18,849 nt of DNA from the NCBI GenBank assembly GCA_044868295.1, contig JBIOWF010000016.1, forward strand, positions 1-18,849. The letters run 5' to 3'. This document shows, one piece after another, positions 1 through 6,683 of the stretch. Numbering within the stretch: the stretch's first letter is position 1; each line of letters opens with the position of its first letter. Under the pieces are notes generated by a model. The model made no database searches and had not been told where the DNA came from. It worked only from the letters and a program-made list of their open reading frames with translations. The position numbers and the translations under genes were made by a program. The stretch is from JBIOWF01 sp044868295. Lineage in GTDB: Bacteria; Actinomycetota; Actinomycetes; Streptosporangiales; Streptosporangiaceae.

Positions 1-20
1 CCCCCCCCCCCCGCGCCCGC

Positions 21-449
21 TCAACGCTGCAGGTAGCCGACGAGGGCGTCCTTCTCGGTCTCCAGTTCCTCGATGGCGCTCTTGACGACGTCGCCGATGC
101 TGACGATGCCGACGAGGTGGCCGTCCCGCACCACCGGCACATGCCGGATGCGGTGGTTGGTCATAGTGCGGCGGAGCTCTTCCACGTTCTCATCGGGAGA
201 GCAGGTCCGAACCTCGGACGTCATGATCGAGGACACGGGCTGACCGAGGATCTCGGCCCCGCGGTCATGCAGTTGCCGGACGACATCACGTTCGGAGACG
301 ATGCCGGCGATGGTCATGCCGTCGTCCGAGACCACCACCGCACCGATGTTGAGCTCGGCCAGAGTGGCCAGCAGTTCCGCGACCGTGGCCTGCGGGGGGA
401 CCGTAGCGACGCTCGTTCCCTTGCCGCGCAAGATCGTACCGATGAGCAA
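21..449 (-). CDS. Two-CBS-domain protein
   Basis: The 142-residue product is almost entirely a tandem CBS pair, a module that in other proteins binds adenosyl ligands (AMP, ATP, SAM). CBS1 spans roughly residues 8-62 and contains a GIVSERDVVR segment. CBS2 spans roughly 73-128 and contains RHVPVVRDGHLVGIVSIGDVV. No catalytic or membrane domain is attached, so it is a stand-alone CBS protein, a common actinobacterial type often linked to stress or dormancy; its target here is unknown. I chose the TTG at 449 because AGGAAAGG lies just upstream and the fold begins there. The reading frame stays open to 581, but that extension is Arg/Trp-rich and unlike the family. It is transcribed in the same direction as the GNAT gene, 257 bases away, so it is probably a separate unit. 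Confidence 0.85.
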   Translation of the reverse strand: MLIGTILRGKGTSVATVPPQATVAELLATLAELNIGAVVVSDDGMTIAGIVSERDVVRQLHDRGAEILGQPVSSIMTSEVRTCSPDENVEELRRTMTNHRIRHVPVVRDGHLVGIVSIGDVVKSAIEELETEKDALVGYLQR

Positions 450-624
450 TCGACACCACCTTTCCTGCCTGGGGGCACAGGTGAGATTCCCCGCTTCCCA
501 CCCTCGCCAATCCGGGGTGGCAAAGCGCGTCCTCCCAGGCAACCGTCCGTAGTCAGTCCACGTCAAGGGGCAAAAAGGCATTTAGAACCCATGGCGCGTG
601 AATATCACCAGTGGCGATATCGGC

Positions 625-680
625 GGGACAGCCCGCAAGCTCAGGAAGTACCCCCACATCGACCACGCCGCGGGCTGCCC
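625..680 (-). terminator. Possible stem-loop downstream of GNAT gene
   Basis: An 11-bp GC-rich stem (625-636 pairing with 670-680, one bulged A at 628) closes a 33-nt loop, beginning 27 bases past the stop codon of the acetyltransferase. There is no U tract, which is usual for actinobacterial terminators. The long loop makes this a weak call. The rest of 450-706 shows nothing else I can support. Confidence 0.3.
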
Positions 681-706
681 TGACCGGCGGGGAACGGTCG
701 TTCGCC

Positions 707-1240
707 TCAGGGTGCGGAGGAGGTCGCGCGTTCCATGCACACCAGCCGGTCCCGCGCGTCCCACGATCGTGTGACGGTGAATCCGAGTCGCTCGTACAGC
801 GCGATGGCATTCGTCCGCCACTCCCACACCGACAGGAGCACCGTGCCGGCACCGGCCTCCCCGGCATGGTCCAGCGCCGCACGGACCAGGGCGGAGGCCA
901 CGCCTCGGCCGCGCACGGCCGGGTCCACCCACAGTCGCTTGATCTCCACCGATCCGTCACTCGGCGCCGTCACCACCACGCAGCCGACGGGCGTGTCCGC
1001 GCCGGCCGCCACCAGGACCACGCCGTCGGCGAAGGCGGCGGCGGGATCAGCGATCTCCGCCAGGTACCGCTCCGGCAATCCGGCGACCTCGGCGACCGCC
1101 ACCCCCTTCTCCGCCTCGGTCCGCATGTGGTAGGCGGCCAGCAGCTCAGCGAGACCCGCCCGCGCGGAAGGGCCCTCGCCTGTCCAGCGGACGATCACAA
1201 CATCCCGGTGGTCGGTCACCGTGACAGCATCACACACCAC
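707..1240 (-). CDS. GNAT-family N-acetyltransferase
   Basis: The 177-residue product is a GNAT fold that would transfer an acetyl group from acetyl-CoA to an amine. Motif A is clear: strand EIKRLWVDPAVRGRGVAS at about 100-116 with the pyrophosphate-binding R-G-R-G-V-A loop. It is followed by NAIALYERLGF at 144-154, the motif B helix with the Tyr that normally protonates the leaving CoA thiolate. The N-terminal half is typical of single-domain GNATs whose substrate cannot be read from sequence. The GTG at 1240 is chosen because GGAGG (1248-1252) lies 7 nt upstream; a second GTG follows directly. The gene is 96 bases downstream of the NLR gene in the same orientation, so it could be co-transcribed, but nothing ties it functionally. 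Confidence 0.85.
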   Translation of the reverse strand: MVCDAVTVTDHRDVVIVRWTGEGPSARAGLAELLAAYHMRTEAEKGVAVAEVAGLPERYLAEIADPAAAFADGVVLVAAGADTPVGCVVVTAPSDGSVEIKRLWVDPAVRGRGVASALVRAALDHAGEAGAGTVLLSVWEWRTNAIALYERLGFTVTRSWDARDRLVCMERATSSAP

Positions 1241-1336
1241 CGCACCGCCTCCGACGGCCGAGCAGGGAACGGCGAACGCAGGCGGCACCGCTGACCGGCC
1301 TTCCACCCACAGCCGGGCGGGTCAGGACCGACAGGC

Positions 1337-4075
1337 CTATGTGAGTTTGGCCAGGTTGGCCCGTACCGTCCTGGTCAGCTCGTGATCGTCGCCCAGCACC
1401 CGCTCGCAGTCGGCGAAGATCTCTTCGAACAGCCGGATCGCCCGCCCTGGATTCCCGACCTGGTGGTAGGCACACGCCAAACCGGCCCGAATGTGCAGCA
1501 CATCGGGATGATCAGCGCCCAGCGCCCGGGTGCTTGCGGTCAGACTCCGCCTCATCAGGGGGATGGCCCGCAACGTGTCGCCTGCCGCCTGATAGGCGCC
1601 GGCCAGATTCCGCCGCGATTCAAGGGTCTGAGGGTGGTCGTCACCCAGCACCCGCGCCCGGTCGGCGAGAGTCCGCTCGAACAACGGAACCGCCCGCTCC
1701 ACGTCTCCCGCCACGCGGTAGGCGGTGGCCAGGTCACCACGCGAGGTCATCGTCTGCGGGTGGTCCCCACCCAGCAGCCGCTCGCAATCGGCCAGGACGC
1801 GCTCATACAGCGAAACGGCCTGCCGTACGTCGCCCGCCGCCACGTAGGCCCGGGCGAGAGTACCCCGAGAACCCAGGGTGTCCGGGTGGTCGTCACCCAG
1901 CACCCGCCGCTGCGCGGCTAGGGCTTCCTCGTGCAGGTCGACGGCGCGCCGCGCATTCCCTGCCGCGCTGTACGCGCTGGCCAGATTGTTGAGCGACGAC
2001 AGCGTTTGCGGATGGTCGTCACCCAGCACCCGTCTCCGCGCGGTGAGCGTCCGCTCGTGCAGCTCGACGGCGCGCCGCACATCGCCGGCCGACTCGTACG
2101 CGTAGGCCAGGTCGCTCCACGAGGACAGGGTGGCGGGATGGTCGTCGCCCAGCACCCGCACGCAGTCGGCGAGCGTCCGCTCATGCAGCTCGATGGCCCG
2201 CCGCACGTCCCCCGCCACGCGGTAGGCGCCGGCCAGGTTGCTGCGAAGTTGCAGAGTGTCGCGGTGATCGTCGCCCAGCACCCGCACGCACTCGGTCAGG
2301 CTCTGCTCGTGCAGCTCGATGGCCCGCCGCACGTCCCCCGCCTCCCGGCAGACGTAGGCAAGGTTGTTGCGCAGGATCACGCTCCGAGGGTGATCGCCGC
2401 CCAGCACCCGCACGCAGTCGGCGAGAGTCTGTTCCATCAGCTCGATGGCCCGCCGCGCATCGCCCGCCTCTCGGTGCGCGTCGCCCAGGTTGCTTCGCGT
2501 GGCCAGGGTGTCGGGGTGGTCGTCGCCGAGGGTACGTGCCAGGGTCGTGTACGCCCGTTGGTAGTAGCCGATCGCGCGGCTCGCGGCGCCTTGGTTGTTG
2601 AGGAACGCTCCGGTCTCGTTGAGCAGCCGACCGGTGACAGACGAATCGGTGTCGGGCGGCGCGTTGCCGGCCAGAGCGGTGACGTGCGGCAGCAGGGCCC
2701 GCCAGAGCGGCCACCCACCCGGCTGGAGCGGATCGGCAGGACAAACATGGTCGAGCAAGCGGGTGGCCTGATCGAGGGCGGACCGGATATCGCCCTCCTG
2801 GCGATGGGGGTCATCGGGGTCGACCGTGCGGGCCACGGCCTGGACCAACCGGTGCACCGTCAGAGTGTCGTCCTCGACCGTGGTGAGCATGTTGTGAGCG
2901 GCGAGCCGGCCGATGGCCTCCTGGACATCGGGAAGGTCGGCCAATGGGTAGAGGATGGTGCGGGGAATGGCCGCCGGGGCGTACCAGGCCACGATCCGCA
3001 GAACCTGTCCGGCGAGAGGCGTGTCGGTGAGCCGGTCCAGAGTTACGCGCCAGATCCGGGCGATGGTGCGCTCGGCGTCGACGTCCTCGTCGGCCTGGCC
3101 GTACATCTTGGTCGGGCGCCGGGCCAGCAGGTCCAGGTAGGCGCGCGGGCCGATCCCCACCTGACGCATGTAGGCGGCCGCCTGGTCGATAGCCAGCGGC
3201 AGGTCGCCGAGCTCGGCGCACAACTCGGCGGCGCCGTCCAGCTCCGCGTCCGCCCGGTCCTTGGCGACGATGCCGGTCAGCAGTTCCACCGCCTCGGCCT
3301 GGCCGAGGGCATCCAGGCGAATGACAGCCGCGGGGACGCGGTGCCAGCCGGTGGCCCGTCGACTGGTGATCAGGAACCGGCCACCGGCGGCGCGGGCCAG
3401 GAGCGGCTCGACGTCGGCGAGGTCGGTGACATTGTCCAGGATCAACAGCCAGCCGTGATGGGTCGCCAGCCAGGCCACGGCCCGCTCCGTCAACAGCTCC
3501 AATGGCACGAGTCCGGCCGTAGCGGGTTGCAACGCGATCGCGAGGCTCGCCAGCCCCGCGTCGATCGCGGCCGGGCTGTCGGCGGTGATCCACCATGTCA
3601 CTGTGTGGTCCGGGGTCCGAGCCGCCGCCCAGTGGGCGACCAGCGTGCTCTTACCGACCCCGCCGAGCCCGTGCACCGCCCGCACTACCGGGCCACCCGA
3701 CGCGTCGGGTGCGTCCGGTACCGCGTCCAACCAGGCCAGCGCCTCCTCGCGGCCCACGAACACCCCAGGGCGTGGCAGGTTGGCCAGCCCCTGTGGCGCG
3801 GCCAACTCCGCCATCGGAGCGAAGGCCTCCGCTGGGAGCACTGTGGACCGGCCGAGTTGGTACAGCACATTGGTGGTGTTCGAGCCGATGGCGGCGATCC
3901 CGTTGATGTCCCTGCCCACGCTGATCGACCGGTCCGCGCTGGTGGCGGGCGACCTCTCCGATGGCGACGGCCCCGACGAAGCAGGCGAAGGGACCGAGCC
4001 CGGCGAGCCTCCTGCGCCGGGCGCCACTGTCTCCGCCTGCGGCTCGTCGTCCCGCCGCCGAGTCCGCCGCCTCAC
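1337..4075 (-). CDS. NLR-type protein: amyloid-like motif, NB-ARC NTPase, ten TPRs
   Basis: This 912-residue protein has the plan of a bacterial NLR/STAND switch. Residues 1-48 are disordered and rich in Arg, Pro and Ser. Residues 49-69 carry a short Gly/Asn motif (SISVGRDINGIAAIG, then TTN) shared with the upstream gene. The NB-ARC NTPase follows: Walker A GLGGVGKST at 136-144, Walker B LLILDN at 210-215, FLITSRR at 234-240, GDLPLA at 290-295 and a winged-helix region ending in VHRLVQ at 407-412, in the MHD-like position. The C-terminus is a kinesin-light-chain-type TPR array with exactly 42-residue spacing of its D-H-P landmark (519, 561, 603 and so on to 897), ten copies. Family knowledge suggests the TPRs sense a ligand and the NTPase drives oligomerisation. 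The GTG start overlaps the upstream stop as GTGA, implying translational coupling. The ligand is unknown. Confidence 0.92.
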   Translation of the reverse strand: MRRRTRRRDDEPQAETVAPGAGGSPGSVPSPASSGPSPSERSPATSADRSISVGRDINGIAAIGSNTTNVLYQLGRSTVLPAEAFAPMAELAAPQGLANLPRPGVFVGREEALAWLDAVPDAPDASGGPVVRAVHGLGGVGKSTLVAHWAAARTPDHTVTWWITADSPAAIDAGLASLAIALQPATAGLVPLELLTERAVAWLATHHGWLLILDNVTDLADVEPLLARAAGGRFLITSRRATGWHRVPAAVIRLDALGQAEAVELLTGIVAKDRADAELDGAAELCAELGDLPLAIDQAAAYMRQVGIGPRAYLDLLARRPTKMYGQADEDVDAERTIARIWRVTLDRLTDTPLAGQVLRIVAWYAPAAIPRTILYPLADLPDVQEAIGRLAAHNMLTTVEDDTLTVHRLVQAVARTVDPDDPHRQEGDIRSALDQATRLLDHVCPADPLQPGGWPLWRALLPHVTALAGNAPPDTDSSVTGRLLNETGAFLNNQGAASRAIGYYQRAYTTLARTLGDDHPDTLATRSNLGDAHREAGDARRAIELMEQTLADCVRVLGGDHPRSVILRNNLAYVCREAGDVRRAIELHEQSLTECVRVLGDDHRDTLQLRSNLAGAYRVAGDVRRAIELHERTLADCVRVLGDDHPATLSSWSDLAYAYESAGDVRRAVELHERTLTARRRVLGDDHPQTLSSLNNLASAYSAAGNARRAVDLHEEALAAQRRVLGDDHPDTLGSRGTLARAYVAAGDVRQAVSLYERVLADCERLLGGDHPQTMTSRGDLATAYRVAGDVERAVPLFERTLADRARVLGDDHPQTLESRRNLAGAYQAAGDTLRAIPLMRRSLTASTRALGADHPDVLHIRAGLACAYHQVGNPGRAIRLFEEIFADCERVLGDDHELTRTVRANLAKLT
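1340..2623 (-). repeat. 126-bp tandem repeat array encoding TPR units
   Basis: Ten in-frame units of 126 bp (42 residues) make up the sensor end of the NLR. The recurring bases for LGDDHP and for AGDVRRAIELHE can be read throughout on the minus strand. Helix-facing positions vary between units (for example RNNLAYV, RSNLAGA, WSDLAYA, LNNLASA) while landmarks stay fixed. The strict period and high similarity would allow unit gain or loss by recombination. Confidence 0.85.
3869..3931 (-). other. Amyloid-signalling-like motif in NLR (residues 49-69)
   Basis: The motif starts R-S-I-S-V-G, continues D-I-N-G-I-A-A-I-G-S-N and ends T-T-N. It shares 13 of 21 positions with the C-terminal motif of the adjacent membrane protein, without gaps. 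It sits in a disordered N-terminal tail before the NTPase, the usual place for such motifs in amyloid-signalling NLRs. Assignment to RHIM-like or another bacterial family is not settled by eye. Confidence 0.65.
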
Positions 4076-4398
4076 CGCTGCCGGATGTTGGTCGCGCCGT
4101 CACCGGTGGAGGCGATCCCGCTGATGTCCCCGCCCGCGCTGATCGACCGCTCACCCGGCGCCGGGACACGTGGTGACTCGCCTCCGCCTCCGGCCGTGCC
4201 CCCTCGCCGGCCCGCGACCAGCCCGTACACCGACACTCCCAATCCCACAAGGGCGACGAACAGCCCGATCACGCCGGCCAGCTTGTCCGCCCGCTCCAGG
4301 CCGACACCCGCCAAATATCCGCCCAGCCCCACCAGGGCCGCCGCCGCGGCCACCACCCCGCCCCACACCAGCACGCGACCCGCCATACCGGCCATCAT
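4072..4398 (-). CDS. Small two-TM protein with C-terminal amyloid-like motif (putative NLR effector)
   Basis: The 108-residue product has two hydrophobic helices (about 9-32 and 40-62) joined by the short loop LERADK. A Gly/Pro-rich linker (64-82) follows, then a C-terminal motif, SISAGGDISGIASTG at 85-99 ending TNIRQR. Arg residues before helix 1 and after helix 2 predict a hairpin with both ends in the cytoplasm, so the motif would face the cytosolic NLR. The same motif occurs near the N-terminus of the overlapping NLR. By analogy with amyloid-controlled cell-death pairs, this would be the membrane-acting effector; it could instead be a membrane anchor for the NLR. ATG at 4398 or 4395 is likely, with 4386 possible; no strong ribosome site is visible. 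It would usually be annotated as hypothetical. Confidence 0.75.
   Translation of the reverse strand: MMAGMAGRVLVWGGVVAAAAALVGLGGYLAGVGLERADKLAGVIGLFVALVGLGVSVYGLVAGRRGGTAGGGGESPRVPAPGERSISAGGDISGIASTGDGATNIRQR
4087..4149 (-). other. Amyloid-signalling-like motif in membrane protein (residues 84-104)
   Basis: This is the partner copy of the motif at 3869-3931. The first 39 bases (4111-4149) match 3893-3931 at 36 of 39 positions. The remaining part (S-T-G-D-G-A-T-N against A-I-G-S-N-T-T-N) has diverged more. Only four residues follow it, so it forms the protein's C-terminal tail. Confidence 0.65.
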
Positions 4399-4452
4399 CG
4401 ATCACGTCAGAGGATCACATGCCGCGATCCACCACATCGACCCGGAAAGGAG

Positions 4453-4596
4453 ATGTTCTACAGCGCCGGCTTCCCAGCGCCATTGGAGAACGGCCTCACG
4501 CAGGTCGCACCCTGTGAGGCTCTCGAACGGCGGGTGAGCGACAGGCGAAGCCGGGAGCGTGAACCGGCGGCCTCGTCACCTCACCTGTTTACTTGA
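4453..4596 (+). CDS. Possible 47-aa small ORF, unrecognised
   Basis: An ATG directly after GGAAAGGAG opens a 47-codon frame beginning MFYSAGFPAPLENGL. Its first 25 codons are mostly G/C-ending, as in neighbouring genes, and the later codons are less so. The purine-rich ribosome-site-like stretch abuts the ATG with almost no spacing, which argues against efficient initiation. It lies in the divergent gap between the membrane-protein gene and the phosphopantetheinyl transferase gene and overlaps the likely promoter area of both. I recognise no family. It may be a chance frame. Confidence 0.2.
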   Translation: MFYSAGFPAPLENGLTQVAPCEALERRVSDRRSREREPAASSPHLFT

Positions 4597-4613
4597 TCGT
4601 CACATACCTCCAA

Positions 4614-4619
4614 TAAGGT
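4614..4619 (+). promoter_or_regulatory. -10 box TAAGGT, leaderless promoter for PPTase
   Basis: TAAGGT matches the actinobacterial TANNNT -10 pattern and is followed by six bases and then the GTG start at 4626, placing transcription initiation at the start codon. Its AAGG could instead be read as a weak ribosome site. A possible -35 (CTTGAT, 4592-4597) is 16 bp upstream. Confidence 0.45.
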
Positions 4620-4625
4620 GAATCG

Positions 4626-5270
4626 GTGGGCGCCCCATTGGCCGTCGCCGGCTACACCGACGAGGTGCTGGACGTCGTCGGCGGCACATTGACCGAGGCG
4701 GAGCGTTCGCGGGCCGATCGGTTCATCCGGAAGCAGGACCGCCTCGATTTCATCGCGGCCCACCTGCTCGTACGGCACTGCGCGGCCGAGCTCCTGGGGA
4801 CACGGGCCTGCATGCTGACGCTGGTCCAGCGATGCGAGCGCTGCGAGCAGCCGCACGGGCGGCCCTGGCTGGCCGAAATGCCCGAACTGTCGGTGAGCTT
4901 GAGCCACACGTCGGGATATGTCTGCGCGGCCGCCGGCTACGGGCGTGTCGGAGTGGACGCCGAGCACGCGACGACGGGCCCGGCGGACGAGAAGCTCGCC
5001 GGGCTGGCGCTGACCCCGGCCGAGGCCGGCCTGGTGGGCCTCGACAACCGCAAGCTGATCCGGCAGTGGGTCCGCAAGGAGGCCCTGGTGAAGCGGGGCG
5101 AACTCGACCTCAGCCGGCTGCGGGAGGTCGACCTGTCCGAACTGCCGATCGACGAGGTGCCTCGGCCGCTCGAATGGGAGGGACGCCATTTCACCGAATG
5201 GACGGCGGGCACGGTGATCGCCGCGGCCGTCACCGACCAGCCCGCGCAGTTACGCCTCCTCGGCGGTTGA
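4626..5270 (+). CDS. Sfp-type 4'-phosphopantetheinyl transferase
   Basis: This 214-residue enzyme would move the 4'-phosphopantetheine arm of coenzyme A onto a serine of carrier-protein domains, activating fatty-acid, polyketide or nonribosomal peptide carriers. The family motifs appear in order: GRPWL at 78-82, VSLSHTSGYV at 90-99, VGVDAEH at 108-114 (D111 and E113 as Mg ligands) and WVRKEALVKRG at 148-158 (the W-x-x-K-E-x-x-x-K signature). C70, C73 and H77 just before GRPWL form a CxxC-x3-H pattern that I believe also occurs in some actinobacterial homologues. Length is normal for a compact Sfp type. No carrier-protein or synthase gene lies in the window, so its client is elsewhere. It appears to have its own leaderless promoter. 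Confidence 0.93.
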   Translation: MGAPLAVAGYTDEVLDVVGGTLTEAERSRADRFIRKQDRLDFIAAHLLVRHCAAELLGTRACMLTLVQRCERCEQPHGRPWLAEMPELSVSLSHTSGYVCAAAGYGRVGVDAEHATTGPADEKLAGLALTPAEAGLVGLDNRKLIRQWVRKEALVKRGELDLSRLREVDLSELPIDEVPRPLEWEGRHFTEWTAGTVIAAAVTDQPAQLRLLGG

Positions 5271-5276
5271 GCGGCC

Positions 5277-5432
5277 TTGAGGCGCCGCACGATCCCCGCG
5301 CCACACTTGAGGCCGCACGATCCCCGCGCCGCACCTGAGATCTCACCCATCGAGGCCCCGCTGTCCCCGCTTCGCACTTGGGGCCCACGATCCCGGGGCC
5401 GCGCTTGGGGCGGCGTGATCCAGGGGCCGCGC
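5277..5432 (+). repeat. Degenerate tandem array of 27-42-bp units
   Basis: Five head-to-tail units can be aligned, starting at 5277, 5307, 5335, 5378 and 5405. Each begins (T/C)TGAG or TTGGGG and most carry a CACGATCC-like core followed by a CCGCGCC-like stretch. The first two match best, the third has extra bases, and the last two have drifted to GGGGCCGCGC. The array fills the gap between the PPTase stop and the MarR promoter. Confidence 0.65.
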
Positions 5433-5453
5433 GCGGCGTGACCGTACGATCTT

Positions 5454-5459
5454 TATGCT
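5454..5459 (+). promoter_or_regulatory. -10 box TATGCT, leaderless promoter for MarR gene
   Basis: TATGCT is separated by exactly six bases (GGGGCC) from the ATG at 5466, the spacing expected for leaderless transcription. A second TANNNT box (TACGAT, 5445-5450) lies just upstream as an alternative. Confidence 0.5.
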
Positions 5460-5465
5460 GGGGCC

Positions 5466-5933
5466 ATGGCAGAAACCCGCTGGCTGACGCCCCAGGAGCA
5501 GCGGGCCTGGCGTGCCCACCTCGCGGCCCACCGGCTCCTCACGCACCAGCTCGACCGCGAGCTGCAGGAGCTCGGGCTGTCCTTCAACGACTACGAGATC
5601 CTGGTGAACCTGTCGGAGAGCCCCGGCCACCGGATGCGCATGAGCGACCTGGCCGACGCGACGATCCAGTCCCGCTCCCGGCTGTCCCACCAGATCTCCC
5701 GGATGGAGAAGGCGGAGCTGGTGGTGCGGGCGCACTGCGAGGACGACCGCCGGGGCACGTTCGCCGTGCTCACCCCCTTCGGGTGGGAGACGATCCAGCG
5801 GGTCGCCTCCGACCATGTGGCCGGCGTGCGCCGCCATTTGATCGACCGCCTCACCCCGGAGCAGATCGCGGCCCTGGAGTCGATCTACACCCCGGTCATC
5901 GACCACCTCCAGCGGGCCCGCTCCGGAAAATGA
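5466..5933 (+). CDS. MarR-family transcriptional regulator
   Basis: The 155-residue protein has the standard MarR layout: dimerisation helices at both ends and a winged helix-turn-helix between about 40 and 108. The recognition helix is near 66-82 (TIQSRSRLSHQISRME) and the wing contains the DDRRGTFAVLTPFG segment at 93-106. MarR proteins bind palindromic operators as dimers and usually release DNA when a small ligand binds. The gene stands 86 bases upstream of the lipoprotein-transporter pair in the same orientation, so those genes and its own promoter are the natural candidates for control. No effector can be read from sequence. Confidence 0.92.
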   Translation: MAETRWLTPQEQRAWRAHLAAHRLLTHQLDRELQELGLSFNDYEILVNLSESPGHRMRMSDLADATIQSRSRLSHQISRMEKAELVVRAHCEDDRRGTFAVLTPFGWETIQRVASDHVAGVRRHLIDRLTPEQIAALESIYTPVIDHLQRARSGK

Positions 5934-6007
5934 CCGAAGATTCCGTGCGGGAGCCGGTCGCCGAACCGATACTCGCCCGCCCCTCCTGCCACCGGGGCTG
6001 CGATCGC

Positions 6008-6013
6008 TACGAT
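6008..6013 (+). promoter_or_regulatory. -10 box TACGAT, leaderless promoter for lipoprotein gene
   Basis: TACGAT (TANNNT) is followed by six bases (CCGCCT) and then the GTG start at 6020. There is no ribosome site in front of this GTG, which supports leaderless initiation. I see no convincing -35. Confidence 0.55.
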
Positions 6014-6019
6014 CCGCCT

Positions 6020-6676
6020 GTGAGAAGAATCTTCCGGCTCGCCCTCGTCCTCCTCTTCGCGATCTTCACGGCAGCGTGCGGCTCGAACACCGAGGCCGCC
6101 CTGCCCGGCGGCCCGGACCTGCTGAAGAAGTCCACCGAAGCGATGAAGACCGTCAAGACGGTCGCGTTCACCATCGAGACGGAGGGCAAGCCGGCCGTAC
6201 CGGTCAAGCGGGTGGAGGGCAGCCTGACCAAGGAGGGGGACGCGCAGGGGTCGCTCCAGATCGAGATCCTGGGCAACCTGCAGGAGCTCGACTTCGTGCT
6301 CGCCGGCGACACGGTTCACTTCAAGGGGCCTACCGGCGGCTACCAGACGATGACCCGCGAGCAGCTCGCCGCGATCTACGATCCGTCCGCGGTGCTGACC
6401 GGTGTTCCGGAGCTGCTGTCTACCGCGACGGAGGCGCGGACCGAGGCCGTGGAGAAGGTGGGCGACGCCGACGCCTACAAGGTCCCCGCGACACTGTCGC
6501 AGCAGGTCCTGGCCAAGCTGATCCCCGGCGTGAACCAGAGTGTCAACGCCACGATCTGGGTCGACAAGGCCACAAGTCGGCTGCTCAAGATCGAGCTTCC
6601 TCTCACTGGCGGAAAGGTCGTCGTGGCGCTCGACGACTACGACGCCCCCGTGACCATCGCTCCCCCGGCGTCGTAA
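6020..6676 (+). CDS. LppX/LprAFG-type lipoprotein (LprG-like)
   Basis: The 218-residue product starts with a basic n-region (VRRIFR), a hydrophobic core and a lipobox-like FTAAC with the lipidated Cys at 20; Thr at the -3 position is less usual than Leu. The rest resembles the mycobacterial LprG/LppX fold, a lipid-binding half-barrel: alternating strands such as VAFTIETEG, EGSLTKEGDAQGSLQIEI and SVNATIWVDKATSRLLKIELPL. In Mycobacterium, LprG carries triacylglycerides and lipoglycans and is co-transcribed with the MFS protein Rv1410c (P55). Here a P55-like MFS gene follows after 7 bases, so the same partnership is likely. The GTG start is fixed by the signal peptide and the -10 box. The reading frame stays open far upstream, but those codons are not signal-peptide-like. 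Confidence 0.85.
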   Translation: MRRIFRLALVLLFAIFTAACGSNTEAALPGGPDLLKKSTEAMKTVKTVAFTIETEGKPAVPVKRVEGSLTKEGDAQGSLQIEILGNLQELDFVLAGDTVHFKGPTGGYQTMTREQLAAIYDPSAVLTGVPELLSTATEARTEAVEKVGDADAYKVPATLSQQVLAKLIPGVNQSVNATIWVDKATSRLLKIELPLTGGKVVVALDDYDAPVTIAPPAS

Positions 6677-6683
6677 CCCTGAC

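Noticed and set aside
1..12. Run of 12 C bases at the left edge as a functional element
   Set aside because: It sits at the window edge and could be a sequencing or assembly feature; no context to interpret it.
450..581. N-terminal extension of the CBS protein to 581
   Set aside because: The extension is Arg/Trp-rich and unlike the family; the TTG at 449 has a ribosome site and matches the domain start.
1931..4537. An 868-codon open frame antisense to the NLR gene
   Set aside because: It mirrors the NLR codons, has no domain, and arises from the high-GC, repeat-rich TPR sequence. The NLR frame carries all motifs.
5378..6019. Long N-terminal extension of the lipoprotein frame
   Set aside because: It runs through the repeat array and out of frame with the MarR gene; the signal peptide and -10 box fix the start at 6020.
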